Source: Alitta virens (lineage: Eukaryota; Annelida; Polychaeta; Phyllodocida; Nereididae). From it: 64,000 bases of DNA. The stretch is from NCBI GenBank assembly GCA_932294295.1, contig OW028573.1, positions 3,824,001 through 3,888,000 on the forward strand, given 5' to 3'. The notes under the pieces were generated by a model. The model did not search any database. It was not told the DNA's origin and saw only the letters and a program-made list of their open reading frames with translations. Below, one piece after another: positions 1 through 13,142 of the stretch. The position numbers and the translations under genes were made by a program. Position 1 is the stretch's first letter. Every line of letters begins with the position of its first letter.

Positions 1-386
1 CAGAGATGACTTTTTTAGATTGGTTTTTTGCGTGCATGGCCAGTGTGCTATGGTTACTTAATTATTTATTTTACCTTATGGCCATGAACGTTTTATCACT
101 TACAGGAAACTATGTGTTTAGTGTGGCAGTGTAAGACAATACTTTGGTGGCCAGTAGGCCCGGCGCGTAGCATGTAGTTTAATTAGCATGTGGTGAGCTT
201 TGACATGTTCATTGTGACATGAAAGGATGATGAGGAGATGAGGCGCTCCTCAGGGTCGAAGCTGGAAAAGTCTGTTCAGTCTGATCTCCTTAGACCACTC
301 AGATCAAGAACAAGACAAGATATATCATGACATGGTATGGTTTGTGATTATGAACAGCGGATTGTCATGATTAGAAGAAGAAAAAG

Positions 387-468
387 ACGATAAGATGAGA
401 TAAGATAAGATAAGACAAGATATGGAGCATGAGAAGTGAGATAAGATGAGTTGAGATGAGATAAAAAA
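387..468. repeat. GATAA/GATGA microsatellite
   Basis: Imperfect tandem repeat of 5-mers (gataa, gatga, gacaa) on the plus strand, decaying toward position 468. Confidence 0.7.
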
Positions 469-544
469 TATATTACAGAATTAGAAATCTTGATTGAGCG
501 AAATAAGTTGACTGGGAGACCTTAACACTGAAATCTCTCATTAT

Positions 545-640
545 TTGATAGTCAATTCAATTCAAAGACTTTATTTCGGACATGAAAAAGGCAGGCCCAT
601 ATCATTACTAGAACTACAACTATCTATGAACTACTCAGTT
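545..640 (-). mobile_element. LINE-like 3' tail (5'-truncated)
   Basis: Read on the minus strand the segment contains CCGAAATAAAG followed by TTTGAATTGAATTGA. An AATAAA-like signal followed by a short simple repeat is typical of CR1/L2-type LINE 3' ends. There is no coding part, so the assignment rests only on the tail. Confidence 0.3.
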
Positions 641-2703
641 TATATCTGAGTAGAAGAAACGTGTATAATATGTATAATTAGCACCAAAATATCACAATAA
701 GGCAAAATCTTGACTTATGGCATAATGTGGGCCTATTAGTCTATTGTTTCATTCACCTCAATTTGCACCAAGCCTTCTTATTGTGGTAGATCCCATTGAA
801 TTCTCTAATATGATTAATTGGATCATACCAGAATCCTGTCCTCTTTGCCTCCTCGCTGGAGGCAGGTCTCTTTGTTATGGCAGAAAGATTGCTATTAACA
901 GTACCCAGGATTGTCATTGAACAATACTGGTAACACGTCAAACTTGATTGATGTTCATATCATAGCTAATAACTTCCTATATCCGCCTACTGCATGATCT
1001 ATCAATTGATATTTAGGTGTCAAGTTAATTCCAGATTGCTCCGGGGGAAAATACAAGATGCGCCCTCCACAGTCACAAAGCTGTAGGTCTAATAGGCATA
1101 CACAATTTTTAAAACCTAATTACATCTCCATTCCTTTTGGTAATTGGTTATAATTTGCAGTTTCACCTGCATGTTTCCAGACTTTCCGCACTTGCTCATG
1201 TCACTTCATGTGCCTTAGGAGCACAGATATTGTTTGTATCTCATTGCTGAGTTACTTACCATGCTATCCGATTTATTATATATTTTAATTTATGTTGAAA
1301 ATTACCGCACAGCTTGCCTGACCATCAGGTGCAAGTATTTCTTTACAAATAGTTTTTCATCTCCTGATGTTATGATAATCTACAACACTAATACTTTTTA
1401 CATATTTGTGAATAGGACTCTTTTTTCCGTATAAGCTGGTATGGTTACGTGCAGGTGATATTAATGGTTCTATGCAATTCAACCACAAACGTCCCTTTCA
1501 AAGCTTTATCTGAGAAACCCCAGACCAGATATCCATACACTCAAAGTACCTTATTTCACAGTCATGAAACGTACTTGCACGCTAATGGTCAACGTCAACA
1601 CTTGAGTTCAAATTTGCTGGGTTTCTTTCTTTTTATTTTTATTTATGACAACCAGTCTTACTAAGTAATGCAAGAATTATTCTTATCACAATTCAGGTCA
1701 TTTTCAGGTAGACAAAATAAAACAACTGATTAATTTAGCCACAACTATTGTGATGTAGGGTCGGAGCGACTGGAATTTGACATTTATGTGACAGTTTTCT
1801 CAATAAATACCGCAGCATACCTTGTTTCTACTCTGTTTACTCTTGGATCGCACTCAAATATTCATGAGAAAGTCATTGAACACATATAATTTTAAGGCGC
1901 ATTTTCAAATTTACATTTGCTCGTTCATGCTTTCGCCATTGCCACACATGACTGTGGCACCACTGGCAAAGAAAATACTAAGAAGTGCCACTCCCATTGT
2001 TAAAGCCCCCAGTGGATAATAAAATTAATATGAAAATAGCTGTGTCAAGGCCAGATTTTTCTCAATTTGACAATTAAAATAAGTTAATATATTTCCAGGA
2101 TTCCAATGTTCTACAGTCCAAATGAAGCTAAAGTATTAGATATTTATCTGCACCATTGCATCTGTATAATCTGTGTTAGCGCCTTCGCTGGCCGCTGCGA
2201 CTAGCTGACACAGTACGCAGGTAGGGGCTGCCATTAACCGGGAGGGATTCCTCCCGTTAGGGGGGCGCATCTCTGCCTTTAACATTGAAAATACATGGAC
2301 CGGAACGTGATCCCTAGTCTAAAAATAGCACAGCCAGAAAATTCATTGCCTAGCCAATCAGCCATTCGGGATAGGTCCCAGCCAATGTTAGCGCCGTGGC
2401 GTCGTCGTAGCCCTCTAGCGAGCTTTGGTGGAACTAGGCGTCAATGGCTGTCATGCATTATCAATGAAATTTGAATTCGAAAATGGCATAGAAATTGATT
2501 AAAATTGGAAGCAACCTACAATATCTGAGTGCGGGACAATAGAAAAGAGGTATGTCTAAACCTAGAGTAGGTTTATTTCGTGTGGCAAACGTTTATTAAA
2601 AGGCAAGTTCCCGCACAAGGTCGAAATTCCAGATTTTAGCATGTATGCCTTTGTAACCCTGTCCTGTGGACAGGGGACTTGTAGCTAGATTAATTAGTGA
2701 TAA

Positions 2704-2857
2704 CCAGGGGGCGGATCTAGGGGGGGCAAAATCCTACATTCCTAAGTAAAGCTCATAGCTTTTTTTTTGGGGGGGGGATAGAGCTGGCATAATGTGAGGT
2801 ACCTGCATTAACTCTGATTAAAGGGGGGGGGGGTGCACACCGCTCTAATTCCATCCC
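2704..2857. mobile_element. candidate hAT-type MITE, G-rich
   Basis: The left end reads AGGGGGCGGATCTAG and the right end, reversed, reads GGGATGGAATTAGAG, an imperfect inverted repeat. The flanks are TGATAACC and TGATAACA, 7 of 8 matching. Internal poly-G tracts obscure the middle. It resembles the better supported element at 2939-3265. Confidence 0.35.
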
Positions 2858-2938
2858 TGATAACAATAAACTTCCTCGTCTACTATCATAGAATAGATCT
2901 GTTATAACACGCAGCAGGGTGGGTGGCCCAGTCATAAG

Positions 2939-3265
2939 CAGGGGTGTCGATTTCTCTTGACGGTTGGGGGGGATACTTTGTCAAAATGCTCGTACAAGTA
3001 TCAGCAGTTAATGCACAGACACTGGCCAAGAGGTAAATTTATGGCGGGTCATTCATACCAAACTTATAAACTTGTACTAATATGCGATATCAAGTGCGAA
3101 GCTGTTTAACAAAGCACAAATGTTCCAAAACAAAAGTATGTGAAAAAGGGTAATTTTCATTTGTGAATTTCAGGGGGGGGGGGGATGATTGCATTGACCA
3201 TCCCCCCCTTCTCAGAAAGTGGGGGGTATATATCCCCCACATCCCCTCCTGAATCGATGCCCCTG
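2939..3265. mobile_element. hAT-type MITE with 8-bp target duplication
   Basis: The ends form an imperfect terminal inverted repeat: CAGGGGTGTCGATT on the left and CAGGGGCATCGATT (reverse complement) on the right. The element is flanked on both sides by the identical 8-mer GTCATAAG (2931-2938 and 3266-3273). CAGGG-type termini with an 8-bp duplication are the hallmark of hAT transposons. There is no transposase, so this is a non-autonomous 327-bp copy. It contains a 12-G tract near 3173-3184. Confidence 0.75.
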
Positions 3266-3279
3266 GTCATAAGGCATCG

Positions 3280-3505
3280 ATCTTTCACTACACTTGCCTC
3301 AGCTGGATGGCAGTAACACCAGGCGTTACATTGGTTGACAGTGGTGGTGCCCTGTTGGTGCCTTGTATTCGGTGTCTGTGCTGAGGCAAATAAAAAACTC
3401 CATCCATGGGAATAAATGGGTAATATGGTGTGGTAGCCAAGCCTTATCATCTCATCAATACGTCTGCCACTGGCAGGTGGTCATATAAGCTGAATAAGAT
3501 TCAAA
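3280..3505 (+). mobile_element. tRNA-derived SINE family, copy 1 (3' part clearest)
   Basis: The stretch 3436-3500 (AAGCCTTATCATCTCATCA, then CGTCTGCCACTGGCAG and GGTCATATAAGCTGAAT) matches copies at about 12.66 kb (+) and 49.2 kb (-). The 5' part is diverged and the promoter boxes are not clear here. Confidence 0.5.
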
Positions 3506-3825
3506 CCATTGACATTGAGACATTATGATACGAGACTAGTGCAAAATGGTATGAACAGTCAAAATGGTGTTACAAGTGTTACAAAAAATTTATTTTAAAA
3601 GAACAAAAGCCAACTAGAGACGAAGTTTGACAATACAGAGATCTCTGTTTATTTCCTGTCCTTTTTTCTTTCTCTTTTTCTTTTTCTTTATTTCTCGCAT
3701 TTTTTACGACAAAAAAGTTGATGTGTGTAGAATTGAAGTCTTATGTGAGTCCTGAGTTCTGCATTTTAAGTCAAATCTGTTACTGACTGAAATCTTGTAC
3801 ACTGAAAATAAATTTGACAAATTAG

Positions 3826-3863
3826 GGTTCGTCAAACGATGAGTTGATCATTTGACGAACCTT
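3826..3863. repeat. inverted repeat GGTTCGTCAAA ... TTTGACGAACC
   Basis: Imperfect palindrome with 11-nt arms. Near-identical words recur at 5644-5665, including GTTCGTCAAATGACGAAC, so the pair may mark the ends of one roughly 1.85-kb element. No coding sequence is recognised between them. Confidence 0.5.
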
Positions 3864-5240
3864 ATTCGTCGAAAAATGCTTACAGAGCTGTAAGTTTAGT
3901 TTCAACTTATAAGATAATTTTTTGAGAAACAGTAAAAGTACTTTTTATTTGGTATAAGAAGTTATTGATTTTTATTCAATATATTATATGCATATAAACT
4001 TCTTTTTATAAAAGTTATTATATTCGAAAGCAATTAGTACAACTCAACGTTCGGTGAAGGTCCCATGTGATGAGGAATAAGCACCAAGATTTGACAGGCA
4101 TGCGATCATCAGATGTATGGTTTTGACAATTACTGCCCCATGCAGAGACCTTCCTCTGAGGACCACAATAGTATTTAGCAGCATATAAAGGTAATGAAAT
4201 TGTTGTATTTCATATTTTCAACCATGATTAAGGGCTCTTTTTGCCAACTTGAAATAATTAATTTATTTATTTTCTAAATTTTGTTTTATTTTAGATCTGT
4301 CAAGAATTTTAATGTATGGGGCCTGCCTGGACAGGAGAATTCCCCCTGTGTCTGCAACAAGCAGAAACGACAGCAACCCAGGAAAAAGCTACTTTGATGG
4401 GGTACAGTTCATTATTTTCCCTGATGTCCATCTTCAATTAAAGTGAGGATTCTCTCATCAAATCCACAAAGGTAAATATATCATACAAAATTATCTTGTT
4501 ATGTTTGTAAAAGTCTATTATTTAACACCTATAGAAATTGGAAAATGTTTCATATCTTTTCTTCAGGAGCCTGACTCCATGTATATACTATCTGCCAACC
4601 TTCTGACTGTGGAGTTTCTACGTGCTCTGGAGCTTCATTTTTATGCGGTCTGCATATTCAATGTGAAGTATCCAGAAACTGTCAGAAAGACATTACCTTC
4701 ATGAAAAATTATTGGCTGAAGATAAGTAACAATGATATTACTAAGAAAATGAGAAAAGTGAATGCAAAACTAAGTGCGGCCTGAAATAATGAAATTGTGA
4801 AATGATGTAGTTTGATTGTTCTGAAATTTTCTTTTTCCATGTGTTTGTTTCTGGTCTTGACCAAAGTTGGAATTTTCATAGCTTTCAGATTATTTGTTAC
4901 TTTTGGTTCAATGGTGTAGCCTCGTTATTGCCTTTAACAATGCCTTAGTAATAATATATTAGTTATAATATATTATTTTCTTAAAATGTGACTGTGTATA
5001 ACTATGGTGTGTGAATAATTTCATATATTAACATTCCCTGAATGATAAATTATGTGAAAAAGTAAAACAATTAACAACATAATTGAATTATTTATGCCAA
5101 CCAGTAAGTAACAGGTTTACAAATATTAGAGATGAGAAAAAATTATTATCTTGTGCACACATACATATTCCAATGTAAACATTGCAGTGACTTTTGAAGT
5201 ATTAATGATGTCTTCTAAAATAAGTAATTTAACCAAAATA

Positions 5241-5443
5241 CAGTGCAACTCCCTTTAAGAGGCCACCAACACTTTAATTAAGACACCCCCTCAAGCAGCC
5301 AGGGGCTAATGCTTTTTATAAATATAAATATAATTTACATATTTGCTTTAAAATACACATTTTATTAGACGAGGCCTGATGAGGCCACTTTCAATTTACA
5401 GAAGGGGTGGTCTGTCCGTTGTCTCTTATAGGAAGTTGCACTA
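5241..5443. mobile_element. pogo/Tigger-like MITE
   Basis: The left end is CAGTGCAACTCCCTTTAAGAG. The reverse complement of the right end is TAGTGCAACTTCCTATAAGAG, giving a terminal inverted repeat of about 21 bp with few mismatches. The left flank is TA, as expected for pogo-like targets. CAGTxxAAC...TTAAGA ends are typical of pogo/Tigger-type elements. No transposase is present. Confidence 0.55.
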
Positions 5444-8400
5444 AATAAAATGTGCATATATACTCTTATATATTTTTTAAGATGCCGTTCATGAAATAAA
5501 TATGGCAACTGAAATATATTTGTTGGGTACTTATTGATGAAGTTTGTGAAATGATGAATCTATTTAATCAACTGATGTATGGGGCTGATCAAATAACTAA
5601 TTAGCAGTTTGTCTAATGATTACCATCACTAATCATATGACCAACATGTTGGAGTTCGTCAAATGACGAACTAGGTTCGTACTAATGTCGAAGCAAAGTT
5701 CATCAAATAAGACATCATCAAAATATTAACCTAATTCAACGTGTACTCATTGGAAGGGGCTTATCACAGCGTTATAAATTCATCAAAAGGCACGGTCTGG
5801 CTATATGAACAGCCAACTTAAGTCAAATCAACAAAGGACAGTTATTGAGTTACGCAGTGGTTGCACTCAGGAATTCTCTAATTACTGGATGAAACAGAAT
5901 GAAAAAGTTACAGTACAATAGCTTGTGAACCTCATCCAAATGCTTCCGTTGGCATGATTTCATTGTTTTATAATATGGAAGACAAAGTCTAGTGTAGAGT
6001 TGAGAGGCTTTGTATATGTGAAACATAAAGTAATGATGAAGGATGAAGTTCAGAATGAAAGATGAAGTTCAGTGGTATTCTCCCCTGTTTTATATCATTG
6101 CCCTACTCTTACATAAGAGGTAGGCCAGAGTTGGCCACTAGGTGGCCACAGCACTAGTGCTGGGATCCAAGGGATCAATAGATCAATACAGATGCTGGTT
6201 ATCCAGCTGTTAGCTATCCAATCTTATTGTACATGGAGAATGGACTATTGTGAGTATTAGATAATATAGGCAGATGGTAAGCCCTGTCCTATTCATAATA
6301 TATGAGCTACATATGTGGAATTGAAACTAGCTCTTGAATCTAATTACATTGTGTATTCGTAAGATAACCTAGAATTATTCTAACAATAGTATATAATATT
6401 AAAGTAAAATAATTTAAACATAACAGTATGGACAATCACTGCTTATTCTGAATCACAGGGGGATGGCTCGCTAACCCAGGTAGAGTCTGAGGGCTATCCT
6501 CCTGGTCTGTTGTGATCATGTATTTATTAATGGGTTATTTATATTTATATGGGTTATTTTTATATGTATATACGTCACATAACAGACGAATAAACTGTCA
6601 TGAGTCTTGAGTTGAAATAACTTAAAATATGCAAGCTATCATTGAATTGTTCAGTACAATATACTAAGGGCTAGTATCGAAGAGCAACAGATGAGCCTAG
6701 TACAGGTTAGCTCAGTTGGTTGGTAAATACTAGATTCTATTTCTGAATAATATTTTTGTTTAAAACATCCCTTATGACATTATAAGACAGAGCTAAAAAC
6801 TAGTATCAAAGTTGTAATAATATGAAAAACAGCAACATTTGGCAATCAGCACAGGCATTGAACCTACAACCCAGTAGTTACTAGTTGACCAGACATGTTG
6901 ACAGTTAATATGGTATACAAGTTCCAGTATGAATGGCAGATTGCCATGAAACGTTTTATAATTTCCACAATCAATTACGCAGATGTGTAATGTGACAATG
7001 TGAAATGGAACAGAAACTTTTAGAGGTATGACATCTGTGAACTTTTTTCAAACACCATCACTAAAGAATACAAAGTACAAAAGATCTCCTGGTAGTTAAT
7101 TGACTGCACTCTGCGTTGATTGATGCATGTTCATGATATGTGACTGTGTATTAAATATACAAATACCTTGATATTTAATTTAATTTTAAAGTGACAAACA
7201 TTTTTGTAAGTTGTAAGGACTCATTAATATTCATAATCACTGACCTTTATTGACCTCAGTTGACCCCAAAACGAAGTCAATGGGCATTCTAAGAGAATGA
7301 TCCCAAAGATAATTGAATATATTCTATTTGTGGTAAGTTTGACATTTGTATGTATAATAATTTTGAAATATCGTTACCAATGTTGAAAAATGCTTGTCTT
7401 AATAAACATCATTGTAGATTACAGAGGTCGTTGACCTTTTACCCCCGTATTGCAAAACTGTGGACCGGATGGAACTTAAAACCATGTTTCGTGAAACTAA
7501 AATATGTGCTCTTTCAAATGATACCAAATTCATGTGGTGCCTTCATGTGTTGAGCCTGGGCCTATATTCACCTGGTCAGCCCCCGCACTCATAGCAAAGC
7601 CAATTGTTCTTGCTGGAGTAAAGTGCTGAGTGTAGGCCATGTAAAGCTGTTGTTCTGGGACCTGGGTTCAAGCCCGTTCTTGACTTAATTTTTATTCTTA
7701 GGTGGAAACAATTGCACATTAATTTTTAATATCTAATAATAACGTAATACCTCTTGCCAAAACATATGTTGGTCTTTTGTTTAATTTTACACCACTTCTA
7801 TCAATGACTGCTATCATTTAATGATTGAAATAGCACACAGCAAGACTCACAGAGAACTCCACCACACAGATCCGCAAATATACCTAAATTACATGGTAAT
7901 GTTGTATGATTTGATAACAATTGGTTTCACTATACCAGCTTATTCATTATGCCATGTGAGTGGTTGGTGTAGTGGTTAGGGTGTAGAACTGTAAACAACT
8001 GTGAATTAATGCATTCTTTCAGTTTTGTTTTAGTCCATCATGAAGACATTTGCATCAATTAACATAGCTGTATTTACATAATTTTTTTTAATTAATAATT
8101 CACAAGTCTAATCTAAATGTACATAGTTATTTGTACGAATAAATATGATATATGTTAGTATCCAGTCAAATCAGCTTTTAAATTGCTAAGAGCTACAAGG
8201 ACTGATATCAAATAATTTCAAAACTTCATAGTTCATGGTAAATTAAATGTCGTCCTTGTAATTGCAACATGCCGACTTGATTCAACGTTGCTGCTTTTCC
8301 TATTTAATAAGCAAAAGATATGCTCATAAATTCAAAGTATTCAAAATGTTTGACCACCTTTGACGAATAGTAATTTTCAAAATGCACATTGTTGTGAACA

Positions 8401-10290
8401 CCAACAGAACTGCTTCAATGCAAAGCCACTGTTCTAAGTCAAAACGCACCTGTATTATTTATATTGGGTAACCTATAGAAACCGAAATGTTTACATCATA
8501 AATATATGAATACATACTTGAATACTGTACTGATGCAAGTCTGAAGATGTTTTGTTAGCTATGCATTAGGTGTGCTCAGTCTAACAACACGAGACGTGTA
8601 TTTTGCCTCATGATGCTTTCTCAACAAATAATAAATAAATAAAAGCTCTATAGATTCAATGGATTCCTAAACGACCTTGTCTTTATTATAGCATTCATAA
8701 TAAAAGCTGATAAACATTTTTTTAATATCTGACCACTGCCCAGTACTCACCGTTAGGGCTTGTTTACTACAAATTCATTTTGCAGTTCCATTATAATAAT
8801 CTTTATTTTTTACGAAAAGTACATTGTACAAAATTGTAAATAAATAAACCAAAAAGGTATAATATTTTAGTTAAAATAGCACCAAAGCAATATTACAATT
8901 GTGAAAGATATACTCAATAATGTATGGATCAAAAGAATCCCTAAGTAATGCAAGCTGCCAGTTTGCTAGTCCAATTAAAAGTAGATTAATATTTAAAGCA
9001 TGATGAAACTTCAGCAGACTAGACACTTACGGTTATTAGCTTTCTGTGTACATTTGTGTGTGCAAGAAAATATAGAAAAAAAGAAAACTTTTGGAAGTTA
9101 ATTGTTATGTACGTGTTGTTGCTCTACCCAATTAAATATGTTTCCATTGTACTACTGCCCTACTATAGTATTGGCGTATTCCCATGATTGTCTATAGTAA
9201 TGTCGAGACTTGTGCCACCAGTTCCATTATGTTGCCATTGTTGCCTACTCACAATGCATCATTTCTGCCAAACATTTAATTGTCCGCCTATATGGTTGTT
9301 TGTACGTATGCAGCTAAGACATTGTTGGGTGAAATATCTTGTATTATACATTGAATGTGACACCTTGATTTGAAATGACCATAAATAAAGTCTTACAAAG
9401 ACTAATGTGACTAATAATTTTAAATTTAACAGTTACTTTACATGCATGCACATTACAGATATCTAGCCACTGAGAAACTGCTTGCATAAACATCGGAAGT
9501 AGCTAAGAATCTCTCATGTTCTTTGTCATTATTTTTCTTGTTGATTTGTGCCTGGTGTGGTCTGCAGAGTGTATCCTTGATCTCTACACCCCCTACCTTG
9601 TTAAGGGGACACTCCTGTAACAGCGTCACTTCACAAGATAAACTTACTTTGGTGAATATATGCAAATTGACTCGGACACCACACACTGCACAACAAGACA
9701 AGAAAATATGGCTTTGATATTTGAAATCTCCTCAAAGTAAGTTGTCCATTGTACTGTTCTTTTTGGCTGTAACACGCTTCCATTTATCTTGTTTCTCTGC
9801 TTTCTGTTTGGCAAGGCATGATGTAATGTGAGAGATGTGAATGATATTTTTTATATCTGGCGTCTAGACCTATGACACAATATATCTATAACTGATATGG
9901 TTTGTTTTCAATGCCAGATATATATTACGAACACTATGTTTGAGGGTGAAAGTAATTAGGTCAAGGACCCAGGCGGGGTAGTCTTGCCAACTCTTTGATT
10001 TGATTGGTTGTTCAATTATGAAGAACCCGTCGGGGGCCTCTTCACTTATTTTAAAGTATTCGACCCAGAAATGCTCATGCACAACTGACCCAGGCAGTAT
10101 TCACCTTAATTTTGGGTTAAAATCCTTGGTTACAACTTCCAAAGTTTATAAATTAAAGATTTAGGCATAATTGAACTTGTAACTATGGAGTGTCACTGTA
10201 GTAAAACAATGTTAACACATCGCTCGTTCACTGCTCAGGTGAGCTATTTATAGAACACAGAGCCTACACTTAAAAAAAAAACTTGAAATC
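5444..10290. other. non-coding, no gene recognised
   Basis: Long AT-rich stretch with scattered short reading frames and no family match. A GTTCGTCA palindrome lies at 5644-5663, a tRNA-like B-box word at about 7670, and an AATAAAGATTATTATAATGG-type LINE tail (minus strand) at about 8800-8830. No splice-bounded exon is evident. Confidence 0.45.
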
Positions 10291-10301
10291 ACTACCAGAT
10301 T

Positions 10302-10391
10302 TGGTGGCACAGTGAATAGAGCGCTTGCAATGCTGAGTGTGGTGACTGTGTACTGACAGTGGTTTGAATCCAGCTCAGTGAATTTTTTTTT
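10302..10391 (+). mobile_element. tRNA-like SINE head or degenerate tRNA
   Basis: An A-box-like word (TGGCACAGTGAATAGAG) is followed about 45 nt later by a B-box (GGTTTGAATCC) and a long T run suited to Pol III termination. A clean cloverleaf with matching acceptor stem is not visible, so a tRNA-derived SINE fragment is more likely than a working tRNA gene. Confidence 0.45.
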
Positions 10392-10399
10392 CTTTCATC

Positions 10400-12540
10400 A
10401 AAGTGACAGTCACATAATATTATATGACTGTTAATAATTTGTAAAGACAAGATATTTTTCCTACTATCCTGATTAGTGCGGTTTCACAACATAGGGAAAT
10501 CCTGCCAAAACGGTTTGAACTTGCGCTTTCATACAGTTTGGCAAATACAGCTATAAATGAGACCCGCGATACAAAAGCGTAACTTAAAAACCAAATTTGG
10601 TGAAGGTCTGACCAGTAGAAGCCGAGAAAAGTTTGATTATTCAGGCCTTGCAAAAGCCGTGATTGTCCACACACAATCAGTCTAAGAAAAAAACTAATTT
10701 GAAGGTTGTTGTTTATCTAAGAAACGGACATTGTTTTTTCTTTTTTTTTTATCTAGAATTGTTACAAAAAAAATAAATCCACTATGTTAGTGCTACTTTA
10801 CTTCAGAGCTAAAAATCTTATATTTCAGGATATTTATTGTATGCGTGGTGGCGCACCTGTCATTTCACTGCTGCGCCCTCTGAGAATAGATAATCTCTAT
10901 TGCTTTTTTACAAAAGCTTTACTGTATGTGTGTTGCATCAAATTCGATTTTATAACTTAAGAAAGTTTAAGATTTTTATATCTTACGCATTTTAATACAT
11001 AAAATGTGTTTCAAACTTAAATAATCTCTGACGATAAAGCACGTTCAACCACAACGCTACATCATGAGCAAATAAATAAAAAAAATGCTACTGATTCACA
11101 ACTTTAAAAACGATAAATATAGTATTTTTCAAGTTATGAAGATTGCGTTGATGCTATGATTGATGTGTTAAACATTAGGATAGTCAGATTGTAGTTCTGT
11201 GACGCAAAATGTTGTTAATTCTTGAGGAATGGCCTGTGACGTCATTCCCGTCGATTCACTGTTCTGTTGATATTTTTGAGGACGGCTTGACTATCACAAC
11301 TTTTTTTAGTGTGATTTCAAAAATTGTTATGTACGTTCTGTTTCCTTATTAAGCCAGCTCAGTGACCAGCAATCACACACAGAAATAGAGAAATGTATTG
11401 CCTACAATTATGACGAGTGATTGTGTCCGAAAATTGGCATTACTGATAGATCGATCTAGCTGTAGACTAGACTACAGTCACCATATTTTAGCTAATTTGA
11501 TAAAGTCCTTCATTACCACTTTGAAAATGCATAAATTAAATTTTTTGTCATATTTGAACTGGTCATAGTGGAGCTTTATTGCATAACGAGATGATTTGTC
11601 AAGCCTCTGACTAGCATTACGAATTCCACACCATTTTATGCACATCATATCATTACTTTTTGTTATCATGGTATTAATAGTATTACATGTAATGATTGCA
11701 TATATTTGTTCATCTTTTCATGTATTGCTGATATTAACGCAAAGTTATGTTTCCAGCATTACAATTAAGCTCTTACTAAGTAAAACTCACACTTAACTTG
11801 CTATGTCTCAGTTATATTTACAAATATAAACATTGCTTTTTTTATTGGCACCCATATTAATCATGTTATATAAGCACATTGTGTCATTACTTATATCTTA
11901 CAGCATTATTACTAGCATTAGATGTATAATTGACTTCCTTTGTTGTTCAACTATGTGGTCATATTTAGTGTTACATTATAACTTCTTATATATATATATA
12001 TGTACATTTATGTCCTATTACATTCAATCATGTTCTGCCCACCAGTAACGAGGTGTTACATCTTTTATATTTATGTACTTTTATACATTTGTTTATATTG
12101 TAAATACAATCAGCCATCAGAAGAATCCTGCACTAAGCAGTTAAGTTAGTGTTGAATGGTCCAGGGTGAAATGAAAGGAATGGAGCCTTCTGATGGCTCC
12201 ATGGTCCCAATATCATGTACAATGACATCTGTCTGCTGCTAATTTTTTTTACTTATTGCCTTATATCAGTAGACTTTTATTACTATAGATAAAAGCATGA
12301 TGGACAGTCGCCAGGATTCGTATTTGCTCTGGAATTTTACCATTGTAAAACGGATAGTTATTTGTTGAACATTACTTTTCCAAGTTATTGGTTTTTTTTA
12401 AACAGTAGACCGCCTACTTGCATAACATTATATTCCAAAAAAATAGACAATTTTGAGAGAACGAACGTAATATATGTGAAAAAGTACAGTAAGATACTTA
12501 ATTAAGATTGTGTGTCATCGCAGATTTTATACCAAAAGAC
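10400..12540. other. non-coding, no gene recognised
   Basis: AT-rich sequence. A TA microsatellite lies near 11988-12001. A short inverted repeat (GCCATCAGAAG at 12114, CTTCTGATGGC at 12188) is the only other structure noticed. Confidence 0.45.
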
Positions 12541-12547
12541 TAAATTA

Positions 12548-12735
12548 TAATTGCAACATGCAGCCTCCAGGTTCAATTCCTTGGCCGGAGCATTCTCATC
12601 TCTGCTGGAATATGTTCACTATAAAATACCCCACCCATGTGTAACATGGATTGGGTATCACCGTTATGTCTCATCATTACGTCTGCCTCTGACAGCTGGT
12701 CGCATAAACTTCAGTGAGACAAGACAAACATGGTG
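12548..12735 (+). mobile_element. tRNA-derived SINE family, copy 2
   Basis: A B-box-like AGGTTCAATTCC at about 12569 is followed by ACCCCACCCATGTGTAACATG, then TCATCATTACGTCTGCC and GCTGGTCGCATAAACTTCAG. The same words in the same order occur on the minus strand at 48885-49400, which defines a dispersed SINE family. Confidence 0.6.
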
Positions 12736-12749
12736 TCAGATTTTATGTT

Positions 12750-12755
12750 TTTATT
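12750..12755 (-). terminator. AATAAA polyadenylation signal, Ly6 copy 1
   Basis: AATAAA on the minus strand, about 390 nt after the stop codon of Ly6 copy 1, the first canonical hexamer found downstream. The implied 3' UTR would be about 400 nt. Confidence 0.4.
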
Positions 12756-13142
12756 TGTTCATATAAACCATCAATACAAAAGTATAAAAATCACATTTAT
12801 GTGCGCTATTTCTTGGCAAATATATATATCTTTATATATACTGTACATAGTTATGGCTGTGGACTTGCGGATTATTTCTGAGCATAAAAACAACAGATAG
12901 ATTATTCACAACGAAATACTGTAAAGAGCAACCGAATATGCTTGGGTATAATGTGAGACTATCATTAGCCTGGCAAGACCAATGATCGGGTTGATGCCTC
13001 CTAATATTCTAAGTATAATTTCCACAATTAGTGTCATTGCAAGACTTGCATCAGCAGAGCCACAACAGTAACCCGCGTCATACGTCGCATATCAAGACAA
13101 AGAAGGATCACAGTGTCACTGGGAAGTCAATAAGATTCTTAA

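Larger units (their letters stand above)
1..2695. other. non-coding, no gene recognised
   Basis: AT-rich sequence with only short reading frames that resemble no family I know. It holds a GATAA-type microsatellite and a LINE-like 3' tail (listed separately). No splice-bounded coding exon is apparent. Confidence 0.5.
3274..5240. other. non-coding, no gene recognised
   Basis: Apart from the SINE-like segment up to 3505 and a hairpin at 3826, this AT-rich stretch has only short reading frames and nothing I can assign. Confidence 0.45.

Noticed and set aside
6703..6727. tRNA A-box-like word GTTAGCTCAGTTGGTTGG
   Set aside because: No B-box at the right distance and no cloverleaf, so no tRNA gene is called.
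7600..7690. B-box-like GGGTTCAAGCCC
   Set aside because: No convincing A-box or acceptor stem; at most a SINE relic.
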